The notes under the pieces were generated by a model. The model saw nothing but the letters and a program-made list of their open reading frames with translations. It ran no database searches and had not been told where the DNA came from. A stretch of 64,000 nt of DNA from NCBI GenBank assembly GCA_964059195.1, contig CAXKWD010000006.1, positions 8,238,530-8,302,529 of the forward strand, given 5' to 3'. The stretch comes from Ectobius pallidus. Its lineage: Eukaryota; Arthropoda; Insecta; Blattodea; Ectobiidae. Position 1 is the stretch's first letter, and every line of letters begins with the position of its first letter. Below are positions 9,419-19,953 of the stretch, in pieces. The position numbers were made by a program, and so were the translations under genes.

Positions 9419-11870
9419 TGTAACGACGCAAATAGCGACGTGCATAATCAACGATAGGAGACCGTTCCTAAACAAAGGAAGGGTTGGGGGACCGCAACTA
9501 ATCGATATTGAACATTTTTATGATTATCGATACTGCCCTGAATTTTATTTGAATTACAGAAAAGGAGAGGTGCGCATGCGTCGACGGTGAATCGACGAGG
9601 GAGACGTGCGGAACCTGAAAGACGGTTAGGAGTACGTGCCTGACCACGAGACAGAGAAGTTGAAAAGGCAGAAGGGAGAAGACGAGATTGGGATGGGTGA
9701 CAGCGGTAGAGGCGTTCTGGCATAATGGTGTGTCAGACTTTCATCCAAAGGAAATTCTGGTTGTGAACTTCCTTGACACGGCTATATGGAGTTAGTCATT
9801 AATCAGAAGAATACATCAAGTCGGCCAGTACGAGACACCGCTACAGCGAACATCAGCTGTGAGAGTGAGTCGTGACTGCTCGCTCTGAATAAGAGCAGAT
9901 ATGGACATCAGGAAGTAATGGAAGACAACTCAGGATCGGAGGATAAGTTGGACATCACTGGTTGAGTATAAGCGTCTAGACTTTTTTTCTTATTGGTTGG
10001 GGAGTGAGAAAATTGAGATATCCTTTTTTTTAAGGATGGTTTCTAAGTCATGTATGGCGATTGGACACCGTATGGAATAATAGAATAGAATAGAATAGAA
10101 ACATAGAAGTGAGAATTCTAGAAGTAAAGTGATGAAATCCAGTAATCCAACTATTTTCTATTTCTGGTCTAAATTAATTATAAAAGAGCAGTCTAGAGCC
10201 TAACAACTGAATGCCACAGATATATCTCTTCACTTTAAGTTTTTTTGGGTAATTGTCCCACGAATGAATACATAGCTAGGGGCAATTGGTGATGCTCATA
10301 TAAACTTTGTTATTTTTGAGACAGGACGCGAGGGGAGTAAGGAAGAAAGGTAATTAAGGGGCATGCTTAGTACTTCTTACGAGGGCCCCTCCCTCTTGGG
10401 TTTCTTTCAGGTGACGGGTGACTATCTATAAATAGATTTCATGCTGGCCTGTAATGTTAAGTTATGTTTTTTTATAGAGATTTATCTACAAGCGAAGGTG
10501 TATGGAATATGGTAGAGGGGGATAAGAAGTGGAAAGATTGAAGGGCAAAAGAAGGCCTACGAGTGGTAGTGCATTAGGTGTGTACCATGGGAAAATTTAC
10601 ATGTTAGGGTAGAAGTAGAAGTCACTAAAGGGGTTATAGAGAAGCTTACTAATCTGGGCGTGAATTAGTTTCAGTTAGAATTCTAGGGAATTTAGAGACA
10701 AAAGAAGATTGGGTGCCCATGCTAAAGAGTAGTAACGTAAGAAGTAGGAAAACTAGAATAACCACCGAGTGAATTAAATCAATGGTATAAGCTGAAGGGA
10801 ACTCTACTTAAAGAAAGAAAGGGGTTAAAAGATAATAGCTGATGACTGGTCAGGTTAGAAAGAGGAGAGTGAGTTGAAAGATAACAACAAATGATTGGTT
10901 AGGTTAGAAAGAGGAGAATAGGAAATTGCGAGTAGTGTACTGATGATAAGTAGTTTATTAGCAAGTACTAGAGATTGTAAGGGTGAGGTGAGGGAACGCC
11001 GGAAGTATCCCGAATCAAACAAATAAAATCTGGTAGTAGGCAAGGCCTATACCAGTAACATATAAAGAAAAGAAATTTATGAGAGATTGTGAAAGCCATC
11101 GATGTTGGAGGCGAACAACGGCCCCACGTGCCTCTAGGAGAGAGTGTCAGGGACCTCTGACGTCGATTTACAAAATTGTATTTTTGTTTGCGGCCCATTA
11201 ATATTTTCCCGGTTGCAGGAGAGGAGTCAGATTGTTTGTAACTCAAGATCTAGACGTCGCTCCTGTATCGGTGGTCTATCGCCACAGTCACTCTGTGGGT
11301 ATAGGCCTAAACTTCTATTTCTTTCTTCATGAGACTGTCTTTTCTATCTATCTTTAAATACAATTCTTCATGGACTAAGCTGACAAATAGACTAATATAG
11401 GAGACATAGGTGGGATTATTGAGTGTAATCTGTAGAGTAAGGACTGGATTATGAACTGAAAACCTTTATTTATTCAAGAGAAGAAAAAAAAAACACCCAG
11501 TATAATATATATATTGAACTATCCTGAAGTTGCAAATGTAAATGACTACACAAGTCAGTAGTAAATTAGAAGAACAATACAAGACGTTCTAGTAGATACC
11601 TGAAAAAAAAAGAAAGAAAATTAAAGTAATTAATTAAGGATTTGTTATTGTTGAACAGAGAACATACTTATATAGTTAAAATTGGGTATACTAACCTTGA
11701 ATAATCAAATATTATCCTACCAATAAAAATGTTGAATGGTTAATGTAGTGTAAATGTAATTTATTGTATATAAGATTGTTATTGTTGAAAAAAAAGAAAG
11801 AAAATAATATATTAAATAAATTACGGTCGTTGTTACTTAAAGCAAAGTAACGTGAAGTCCCCTTCAAAAG
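9419..11870 (+). repeat. 5' LTR of Ty3 copy 1, 3'-truncated
   Basis: Begins TGTAACGACGCAAATAGC and matches the 3' LTR from 16907 almost base for base (offset 7488) up to about 11820. It then diverges over some 40 bp, with small substitutions and indels, and runs straight into the primer-binding site. The expected last part of the LTR, ending CCCGTCACA, is missing. The LTR carries an AATAG pentanucleotide run near 10078. Antisense open frames of 60-92 codons here recur in all LTR copies because the DNA is duplicated; they are not annotated as genes. Confidence 0.85.
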
Positions 11871-11872
11871 TT

Positions 11873-11890
11873 TGGCGCCCATAGCGTGGG
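11873..11890 (+). promoter_or_regulatory. Primer-binding site of Ty3 copy 1
   Basis: TGGCGCCCATAGCGTGGG lies just after the truncated 5' LTR. It starts with TGG, as expected for pairing with the 3' CCA of a primer tRNA. The equivalent site in copy 2 (37475-37492) lies close to an intact LTR end, differs at one base (ATATCG for ATAGCG) and supports the assignment. The primer tRNA was not identified. Confidence 0.7.
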
Positions 11891-12252
11891 GCTGAGTAGT
11901 GTTAAAACAAAACAGTATTGCTAATTGTTGCAACTTAATTTAGTTAAAATTGTTAAAAAAAAAAAAAGAAACCTTTATTCAGTTGAAGTTCCATATTATG
12001 ATAGCCCATAGCGTGAGGCAGTGATAGTTTGATATCCTAACGTGAGGCGAGATAGGGTTAAAAGAATTTTGGGAGTTAGGTTAGTATAACTGAAATTTAT
12101 TCTCAAAAAAAATAAATAATAATAATAACATATTTTTGGGAAAAGAATAATGACTATTGACAAGTAAGGACTTCTATAGATGACTAAGACAGACGACTGA
12201 ACTATTGTGTGTTCTAATCTTTTTTTTCCAGTGGTATTGTTAATATATAAAT

Positions 12253-13617
12253 ATGGCTACTTATGTTGATCCGTATGCACAAATAAGAGCAGCTGAGCTA
12301 ACCCAAGCTATTAGGAAGTTGAGGAAGGCGGATTTAGAGGCAGAATGTGATAGAGTAAAGTTACCGACCACAGGTACAAGGGATGAGTTAAGACAACGCT
12401 TGTTAGATTATGCCCGTAAGAACCCTCAGTCATTTCAAGTGTTAATTACGGCTTTTGCTCTGAGTCAGGAAGTTTTGGAAGAAGATTTAGTTGAACATAA
12501 TATAACGGTACCACAAGATTCATATGGAGATGTAGTGTATACATGGGTTAAGTTAATGCGTAGGAAGGCCATGGCGGTAGCTGATTCAGAAGAAGTTGTA
12601 CCAGTAGTACCATCGTTTACAATTCAGTTAGAGCCACATAAACCAAATACTTTGGATCTGGTTCGTAAATGGAACATTAAATTCAAACCTGGGGATAGTA
12701 TTTACTTATTTTTGGAGAGATTGGAAGATTTAAAACAAAGTTCTAAGTTACAGGGTGTAGAGTTATTGTCAGTATTACCCGAAATTTTACAAGATTCAGC
12801 TTTACTTTGGTACAGGAACAGATTAACAGATTGGCCTACATGGGAAGCTTTTTTGAAAGAATTTAGAGAATATTATTTGCCTATTGATGAGGAAGACTCG
12901 CTTTTGGATGAGATTAGACAGAGAACGCAAGGTCCCAAAGAATCGATTTTTGATTATGTTAATGCTATTCAAACGTTAATGAGGAGGCTGAGTACTCCAA
13001 TGAGTCCTCAACAAATGATGAAGACTGTTATCAAAAATTTGCGTCCTGATGTAAAATTGTACCTTAGACCTACAGAGATTCAAACTATAACAGATTTAAT
13101 ACGTGTAGGTAGACAGTATGAACAAATATTGTTAGATTCTGAGAGATATATTCCTCCTCCAACGCAGGTTAGAGCTACAATTAAAGAAACGGCTTATAAA
13201 CCTCAGAGACAAGTTGTTATACCTTCAGTTCATACAGCGCTAGGAATTCAGGGAAAACAGGAACTTCCATCGTCCGAGTTACAAAAGAAACCCAATGTTA
13301 GTTTTTCTGCAAAGACGTGGGATAAGGAACGGAATTCAAGTCATGTAAATGATTCCAGAATAGTTAAAGCAACAGAAAATAAAGAGAGACAGGATGAGTC
13401 GAGGGATAATGGTAAAAACACCACTTTGCGTTTTTCAAATAATCAGCGATGTTGGAATTGTGATAAAACAGGACATAGGCAGTTCGAGTGTAAAGCACCT
13501 CGTAGAGTTACTCCACGCGCTACGATTAAATGTTATAATTGTAATAAGCTTGGACATAAGTCTATTGATTGTAGGATGCCCCAAGAAAGAAAAGTTAGGC
13601 CTACAAATCCCTTATGA
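12253..13617 (+). CDS. gag: Gag polyprotein of Ty3 copy 1, SAP-like N-terminus and two zinc knuckles
   Basis: 454 codons from ATG at 12253, the first in a good position after the untranslated leader. Residues about 22-53 (KLRKADLEAECDRVKLPTTG, then RDELRQRLLDY) have the helix-turn-helix spacing of a SAP nucleic-acid-binding motif. Residues about 130-300 resemble the capsid region of Ty3-type Gag. Two CCHC knuckles follow (C400-C403-H408-C413 and C427-C430-H435-C440) and would package RNA. The frame ends in TGA (13615-13617) followed by CAATTA, and pol continues in the same frame. Copy 2 differs at about eight residues. Intact as seen; the SAP call is my reading of the pattern. Confidence 0.93.
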   Translation: MATYVDPYAQIRAAELTQAIRKLRKADLEAECDRVKLPTTGTRDELRQRLLDYARKNPQSFQVLITAFALSQEVLEEDLVEHNITVPQDSYGDVVYTWVKLMRRKAMAVADSEEVVPVVPSFTIQLEPHKPNTLDLVRKWNIKFKPGDSIYLFLERLEDLKQSSKLQGVELLSVLPEILQDSALLWYRNRLTDWPTWEAFLKEFREYYLPIDEEDSLLDEIRQRTQGPKESIFDYVNAIQTLMRRLSTPMSPQQMMKTVIKNLRPDVKLYLRPTEIQTITDLIRVGRQYEQILLDSERYIPPPTQVRATIKETAYKPQRQVVIPSVHTALGIQGKQELPSSELQKKPNVSFSAKTWDKERNSSHVNDSRIVKATENKERQDESRDNGKNTTLRFSNNQRCWNCDKTGHRQFECKAPRRVTPRATIKCYNCNKLGHKSIDCRMPQERKVRPTNPL

Positions 13618-13623
13618 CAATTA
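13615..13623 (+). promoter_or_regulatory. Gag-Pol stop-codon readthrough site (TGA CAATTA)
   Basis: The gag terminator TGA is followed directly by CAA TTA, matching the CARYYA context known from tobamoviruses to promote readthrough. There is no other stop between it and pol, and both frames are in the same phase. The same nine bases occur in copy 2 (complement of 35737-35745). Readthrough is inferred, not shown; reinitiation at ATG 13645 is the alternative. Confidence 0.75.
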
Positions 13624-16600
13624 ACTAAAAATCAGGCTTGTGTGATGTTAAATATAAATCCTACAGATTTAGTTAATGGAGATAGATGTTTTGTTGAAAT
13701 TTTGCTGGAGGATATTACATTTATTGCTTTAATAGATTCCGGTTCAGATAAAACTTATGTGGGAGAGAAGGGTGATTTTTTGTGTAAAGTGTTAGATTTA
13801 GCAGTAGAAGAATCTGAAGTTAGGGTGGTGCAATTAGCAGATAAAACTTATAGTTCTATAACAGGAGAGAGAACTTTTGAGATGAAATTGCAGGACAGGA
13901 TCTTTCAGATAAAATGTAAAATTATGCCAAATTTAGCAGTAGATATGATTCTGGGCATGGACGTTTTGAAACAAATTGGGTTAGTAGTAGATTTGCAAGA
14001 TGGGACTTGGTATTTCAAAGATGAACCAGCAAAAATTTTTCAATTTGTTAAGGCTATAGATTTAAAAGAAGAAGATCAACTACATAATATTCTTACTTTA
14101 CCTACACCTCAGGAAAGGGACAGATTGAATATGTTTTTGGAAAATCAGTTACAGAAATTTGATCAGTGTACTGGACTTACCGATCTGATTTCTCATGTTA
14201 TTGATACAGGCGATGCAAAACCTATAAAACAAAGATATTATCCAGTATCACCCATTTTGGAAAAAGTTATACACGCGGAAATAGATAAAATGTTATTGGA
14301 AAAAGTTATAGAGCCTTCAAATTCACCTTGGTCGTCTCCGGTAGTTATGGTAAAGAAACCAGATAAAACATGGAGGTTCTGCGTAGATTTCAGAAAAGTA
14401 AACAATTGTACTAAAAGAGATAGTTATCCTTTGCCATACATTGAACATGTTTTGAGTAAATTACGACATGCTAGGTATATCAGTACAATAGATTTGAAAA
14501 ATGGGTATTGGCAAGTTCCATTAGATGAAGCAAGTAAAGAAAAAACAGCATTTACCGTACCTGGTAGAGGATTGTATCAGTTTCGAGTTATGCCTTTTGG
14601 AATCCATAACGCACCAGCCTCGTTTCAAAGATTAGTTGATACTATATTAAGAGAAGAGATAGGAGAGAAATGCTTTTGTTATTTGGATGATATAGTACTT
14701 ATTAGCGAGACATTTGAAGAACATTTGTCCTTGTTAGAAAAAGTTTTAGAGAAATTAAGAAAAGCTAACCTGAAAATTAATAGGGAAAAATCAAAATTTT
14801 GCAGAAGTGAATTAAAATATTTGGGTCATATCATTACTCCATTAGGAATTGCTGTAGATTCAGATAAAATCTCGTGTATCCTTGAGTATCCAGCCCCTAC
14901 AAAAGTCAAGGAAGTACGAGCATTTTTAGGATTGGCTTCTTGGTACCGACGATTCATTCCATTTTTTTCTGAAGTTGTAAAGCCCCTCACTGCACTTCTG
15001 AAAAAGAATCAGAAATGGCGTTGGACTAAGGAATGTCAGGAATCTTTTGATGAATTAAAATCGAAATTATCTAGTAGTCCTATATTAACTTGTCCAGATT
15101 ATACTAAACCCCTAGTGTTACAGACCGACGCTAGTTTTTCAGGACTAGGAGCAGCATTAATTCAGACAGGAGAGGAAGGAGAGGAAAAAGTAATAGCTTA
15201 TGCTAGTAGAACTTTAACGGTAGGTGAACAAAAGTGGGCAATAGTTGAGAAGGAATTGTTAGCTATATTGTGGGCAGTTCAAAAGTTTCGTCCTTATTTG
15301 GAAGGTTATCATTTTAAAGTATATACTGATCATTTTGCTCTGAAATGGTTAAATACATTACAGAATCCGACCGGACGATTAGCTAGGTGGAGTTTATTGC
15401 TCCAGGAGTATGATTTTGAAGTAATACATAGGCCTGGTAGATTACAAAAAGTTCCGGATGCTTTATCTAGAATACACGAAGGGAAAGTTCAAGAGAAAAC
15501 GGTAGAGGAAGAATTTTGCCTCTTGTTGACTGATAACTCTGAAGTAGTGGAATGGGAAAATATACAAGATGCTTGGTATATTAAGCGGAAGGAGCAAGTA
15601 CAAAGTAAACCTAAATTTTGGCCAGATTGGAAGGTCGTAGATGAGAAGTTGTACCATTTAAGATTAGATCAGTTAGAACAAACTTTAGAGGGAACAGTGA
15701 ATAGGTGGAAATTAGTTATTCCGCAAGATTATAGGATTAAAGTATTACAGGAATGTCATGATGCACCTACTGCAGGACATATGGGGATAGCTAAAACTTT
15801 CTTTAGAATAGCAAACAAGTATTATTGGCCGGGAATGTTTAGAGATGTTGCTAAGTATGTTACTGCTTGTGAAATATGTCAGAGACAGAAAGTGTTACAG
15901 ACGGCTCAAGCAGGACCAATGCATTTTTACCAGAAAGAGAAACCTTGGATGACTGTAGCTACTGATTTGTTGGGACCTTACCCACGTTCCAAAAAAGGGA
16001 ACCGATACATTGTAGTATTTCAGGACACCTTTACCAAATATGTAGAATGTAAAGCGTTAAGGAAAGCAACCAGTAGAGCAGTTACGGAAGCATTTTATGA
16101 ATTGATTATCCTTAAATGGGGAATTCCGGGATATTTGCTGATGGATAATGGACCGCAATATACTAGTAAATTAATGCGAGAGATAGCTAAAGCTTTTAAT
16201 ATAACTCCTTGTTATTTACCTGTATATTCGCCACAAGGAAATCCAGTAGAAAGAGTCAATAGAGTATTGAAAACAATGATTTCTAGTTATATTCAAAAGG
16301 ATCAGACAGTTTGGGACGTGTATTTGAGAGAATTTAATTTTGCTATAAATACGGCTAAGCATAGTTCCACTGGATGCACTCCTTATATGCTAAATTATGG
16401 GAAGGAGCCTGAAATTATCAGTAGGATTGAAAAGGTGGAAAACCAACCGATTCATAAAGAAATTCCAAAAATTTGGGTGGAGAGACTCAATAAATTGAAA
16501 ACGGTACGTTTAATGGTTAGACATAACTTAGAAACCGCCTATAAGAATTCGAGTCATTATTATAATCTTCGGAGGAGAGAGATGAGATTTCGTCCAGGAG

Positions 16601-16794
16601 ATCTAGTGTTAAGAAGAAACTTTAAATTAAGTGATGCCTCACAAGCTTATACAGCAGGTTTAAGTGCAAAGTTTGTCGGGCCCTATATTATAAAGAAAAA
16701 GTTCAGTGAAAATAGCTACGAACTGACAAACCGTTTTGGTAAAAAGTTGGGGAAGTGGCACGTCAAAGACTTGAAACCCTTTGTTCCTGGATAA
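13618..16794 (+). CDS. pol: Pol polyprotein of Ty3 copy 1 (protease, RT, RNase H, integrase)
   Basis: Open from the codon after the gag TGA to the stop ending at 16794; first internal ATG at 13645. Counting from the GTG before that ATG: aspartic protease with DSG at 32-34; RT with YLDD at 347-350; RNase H with D496, E538 and D563; integrase zinc site H706, H713, C743, C746; catalytic D775, D835, E870; a C-terminal GPY motif at 1013-1015. No chromodomain and no env follow. All catalytic residues are present, so the protein looks functional. It would be made as a Gag-Pol fusion by readthrough and cleaved by its own protease. Confidence 0.95.
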   Translation, partial: QLTKNQACVMLNINPTDLVNGDRCFVEILLEDITFIALIDSGSDKTYVGEKGDFLCKVLDLAVEESEVRVVQLADKTYSSITGERTFEMKLQDRIFQIKCKIMPNLAVDMILGMDVLKQIGLVVDLQDGTWYFKDEPAKIFQFVKAIDLKEEDQLHNILTLPTPQERDRLNMFLENQLQKFDQCTGLTDLISHVIDTGDAKPIKQRYYPVSPILEKVIHAEIDKMLLEKVIEPSNSPWSSPVVMVKKPDKTWRFCVDFRKVNNCTKRDSYPLPYIEHVLSKLRHARYISTIDLKNGYWQVPLDEASKEKTAFTVPGRGLYQFRVMPFGIHNAPASFQRLVDTILREEIGEKCFCYLDDIVLISETFEEHLSLLEKVLEKLRKANLKINREKSKFCRSELKYLGHIITPLGIAVDSDKISCILEYPAPTKVKEVRAFLGLASWYRRFIPFFSEVVKPLTALLKKNQKWRWTKECQESFDELKSKLSSSPILTCPDYTKPLVLQTDASFSGLGAALIQTGEEGEEKVIAYASRTLTVGEQKWAIVEKELLAILWAVQKFRPYLEGYHFKVYTDHFALKWLNTLQNPTGRLARWSLLLQEYDFEVIHRPGRLQKVPDALSRIHEGKVQEKTVEEEFCLLLTDNSEVVEWENIQDAWYIKRKEQVQSKPKFWPDWKVVDEKLYHLRLDQLEQTLEGTVNRWKLVIPQDYRIKVLQECHDAPTAGHMGIAKTFFRIANKYYWPGMFRDVAKYVTACEICQRQKVLQTAQAGPMHFYQKEKPWMTVATDLLGPYPRSKKGNRYIVVFQDTFTKYVECKALRKATSRAVTEAFYELIILKWGIPGYLLMDNGPQYTSKLMREIAKAFNITPCYLPVYSPQGNPVERVNRVLKTMISSYIQKDQTVWDVYLREFNFAINTAKHSSTGCTPYMLNYGKEPEIISRIEKVENQPIHKEIPKIWVERLNKLKTVRLMVRHNLETAYKNSSHYYNLRRREMRFRPGDLVLRRNFKLSDASQAYTAGLSAKFVGPYIIKKKFSENSYELTNRFGKKLGKWHVKDLKPFVPG

Positions 16795-16826
16795 ACATTC
16801 TTTAAGGCTGGTAAAAGAGACACGCA

Positions 16827-16854
16827 CAAAAAAAAAAAAAAAAAAAAAAAAAAA
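16827..16854 (+). repeat. Poly-A run in the Ty3 3' untranslated region
   Basis: An A-homopolymer of about 28 bases between the pol stop and the polypurine tract. Copy 2 has a much shorter run (about 14), as expected for an unstable homopolymer. Confidence 0.9.
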
Positions 16855-16889
16855 TGAATGTGACCTGTGTCAACATTATTTTTTTTTAT

Positions 16890-16906
16890 GGTGAGTGAGG
16901 GAAGAA
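16890..16906 (+). promoter_or_regulatory. Polypurine tract of Ty3 copy 1
   Basis: GGTGAGTGAGGGAAGAA is purine-rich and abuts the TG start of the 3' LTR. This is the position where the plus-strand primer is made in LTR retrotransposons. It is conserved in copy 2 (complement of 32466-32482). Confidence 0.8.
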
Positions 16907-19900
16907 TGTAACGACGCAAATAGCGACGTGCATAATCAACGATAGGAGACCGTTCCTAAACAAAGGAAGGGTTGGGGGACCGCAACTAATCGATATTGAA
17001 CATTTTTATGATTATCGATACTGCCCTGAATTTTATTTGAATTACAGAAAAGGAGAGGTGCGCATGCGTCGACGGTGAATCGACGAGGGAGACGTGCGGA
17101 ACCTGAAAGACGGTTAGGAGTACGTGCCTGACCACGAGACAGAGAAGTTGAAAAGGCAGAAGGGAGAAGACGAGATTGGGATGGGTGACAGCGGTAGAGG
17201 CGTTCTGGCATAATGGTGTGTCAGACTTTCATCCAAAGGAAATTCTGGTTGTGAACTTCCTTGACACGGCTATATGGAGTTAGTCATTAATCAGAAGAAT
17301 ACATCAAGTCGGCCAGTACGAGACACCGCTACAGCGAACATCAGCTGTGAGAGTGAGTCGTGACTGCTCGCTCTGAATAAGAGCAGATATGGACATCAGG
17401 AAGTAATGGAAGACAACTCAGGATCGGAGGATAAGTTGGACATCACTGGTTGAGTATAAGCGTCTAGACTTTTTTTCTTATTGGTTGGGGAGTGAGAAAA
17501 TTGAGATATCCTTTTTTTTAAGGATGGTTTCTAAGTCATGTATGGCGATTGGACACCGTATGGAATAATAGAATAGAATAGAATAGAAACATAGAAGTGA
17601 GAATTCTAGAAGTAAAGTGATGAAATCCAGTAATCCAACTATTTTCTATTTCTGGTCTAAATTAATTATAAAAGAGCAGTCTAGAGCCTAACAACTGAAT
17701 GCCACAGATATATCTCTTCACTTTAAGTTTTTTTGGGTAATTGTCCCACGAATGAATACATAGCTAGGGGCAATTGGTGATGCTCATATAAACTTTGTTA
17801 TTTTTGAGACAGGGCGCGAGGGGAGTAAGGAAGAAAGGTAATTAAGGGGCATGCTTAGTACTTCTTACGAGGGCCCCTCCCTCTTGGGTTTCTTTCAGGT
17901 GACGGGTGACTATCTATAAATAGATTTCATGCTGGCCTGTAATGTTAAGTTATGTTTTTTTATAGAGATTTATCTACAAGCGAAGGTGTATGGAATATGG
18001 TAGAGGGGGATAAGAAGTGGAAAGATTGAAGGGCAAAAGAAGGCCTACGAGTGGTAGTGCATTAGGTGTGTACCATGGGAAAATTTACATGTTAGGGTAG
18101 AAGTAGAAGTCACTAAAGGGGTTATAGAGAAGCTTACTAATCTGGGCGTGAATTAGTTTCAGTTAGAATTCTAGGGAATTTAGAGACAAAAGAAGATTGG
18201 GTGCCCATGCTAAAGAGTAGTAACGTAAGAAGTAGGAAAACTAGAATAACCACCGAGTGAATTAAATCAATGGTATAAGCTGAAGGGAACTCTACTTAAA
18301 GAAAGAAAGGGGTTAAAAGATAATAGCTGATGACTGGTCAGGTTAGAAAGAGGAGAGTGAGTTGAAAGATAACAACAAATGATTGGTTAGGTTAGAAAGA
18401 GGAGAATAGGAAATTGCGAGTAGTGTACTGATGATAAGTAGTTTATTAGCAAGTACTAGAGATTGTAAGGGTGAGGTGAGGGAACGCCGGAAGTATCCCG
18501 AATCAAACAAATAAAATCTGGTAGTAGGCAAGGCCTATACCAGTAACATATAAAGAAAAGAAATTTATGAGAGATTGTGAAAGCCATCGATGTTGGAGGC
18601 GAACAACGGCCCCACGTGCCTCTAGGAGAGAGTGTCAGGGACCTCTGACGTCGATTTACAAAATTGTATTTTTGTTTGCGGCCCATTAATATTTTCCCGG
18701 TTGCAGGAGAGGAGTCAGATTGTTTGTAACTCAAGATCTAGACGTCGCTCCTGTATCGGTGGTCTATCGCCACAGTCACTCTGTGGGTATAGGCCTAAAC
18801 TTCTATTTCTTTCTTCATGAGACTGTCTTTTCTATCTATCTTTAAATACAATTCTTCATGGACTAAGCTGACAAATAGACTAATATAGGAGACATAGGTG
18901 GGATTATTGAGTGTAATCTGTAGAGTAAGGACTGGATTATGAACTGAAAACCTTTATTTATTCAAGAGAAGAAAAAAAAAACACCCAGTATAATATATAT
19001 ATTGAACTATCCTGAAGTTGCAAATGTAAATGACTACACAAGTCAGTAGTAAATTAGAAGAACAATACAAGACGTTCTAGTAGATACCTGAAAAAAAAAG
19101 AAAGAAAATTAAAGTAATTAATTAAGGATTTGTTATTGTTGAACAGAGAACATACTTATATAGTTAAAATTGGGTATACTAACCTTGAATAATCAAATAT
19201 TATCCTACCAATAAAAATGTTGAATGGTTAATGTAGTGTAAATGTAATTTATTGTATATAAGATTGTTATTGTTGAAAAAAAAGAAAGAAAATAATATAT
19301 TAAATAAATTATGGTTATTGTTATGCAAAGTAAATTAACGTGAAGTTCAGATTTTTGACCCTTATCTTTGTAATGGTTTGAGAGTAGCTGGTTTTTGTGC
19401 TAAGTTACATACTTTGGTAGTGAGTATTGAAAAAAGGAGAAAAAGAAGAAGCAGAATAAAAAAAAAAAAAACGAAAGGTAAATCCGAACCCAACTCCCGT
19501 CTCCACTGTTAACTTAAAAGCTAGTCGAGGGGCATGTAGGTACATAGCCTGTGTATCTATAATTTAATTTGTGTCTGGGCTGATACATAACAAAAAGAAA
19601 AGAGGAAGCGTATTGATGATGGCGCCCGTTAATATAAATTTTCATCAATATTATCAAGACTGGGTAAATTGTTAAAAGAGAGAGAAAGTAAACTGAGAGT
19701 AAGAAGTTTGCAATCACCCGGTGTCAAAGGTAGTTGTACTGAACGTTGGAATGTGGACTATGCAGGCAGTGTTATGATGACACGACAGGTGCATGAGTGA
19801 CCTTGTTTTGTAGGAGTTCAGTAAACTTATGTACTACGATTGAGAATAATCACATGTTAGTCGTCACAGATTTTGGCGAAGAATTTTTGCGAAGATTTAA

Positions 19901-19949
19901 TTCAAGAAGTTAGGGAACTTTATAGCATAAAGTAAGAAAGCCCGTCACA
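16907..19949 (+). repeat. 3' LTR of Ty3 copy 1, full length
   Basis: About 3043 bp from TGTAACGACG to CCCGTCACA, matching the LTRs of copy 2 in reverse orientation. Followed by the GGTT target duplication. Three kilobases is unusually long for Ty3/gypsy LTRs. Confidence 0.92.
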
Positions 19950-19953
19950 GGTT

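Larger units (their letters stand above)
9415..19953 (+). mobile_element. Ty3/gypsy LTR retrotransposon, copy 1 (with target duplications)
   Basis: Complete insertion with LTRs starting TG, gag and pol on the plus strand, and GGTT duplicated at 9415-9418 and 19950-19953. Pol order is protease, RT, RNase H, integrase, which is diagnostic for Ty3/gypsy (Metaviridae); no env frame is present. Gag and Pol differ by only about 15 residues from copy 2 at 29449-40514. The 5' LTR has lost its last roughly 590 bp, so the two LTRs are unequal. Confidence 0.95.

Noticed and set aside
9448..9723. A 91-codon minus-strand open frame in the Ty3 LTR, repeated in every LTR copy
   Set aside because: Its conservation follows from LTR duplication and recent insertion. 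It has no recognisable domain, and the few differences between families include amino-acid changes without sign of constraint.
10968..11246. A 92-codon frame overlapping two 62-codon frames in the LTR, possibly an accessory or env gene
   Set aside because: No signal peptide, membrane segment or known motif, and overlapping frames on both strands are equally open. They are best explained as chance in near-identical repeated DNA.
16827..16854. Poly-A run as a processed-transcript tail
   Set aside because: It lies between the pol stop and the polypurine tract of an LTR element and varies in length between copies, so it is a simple homopolymer.
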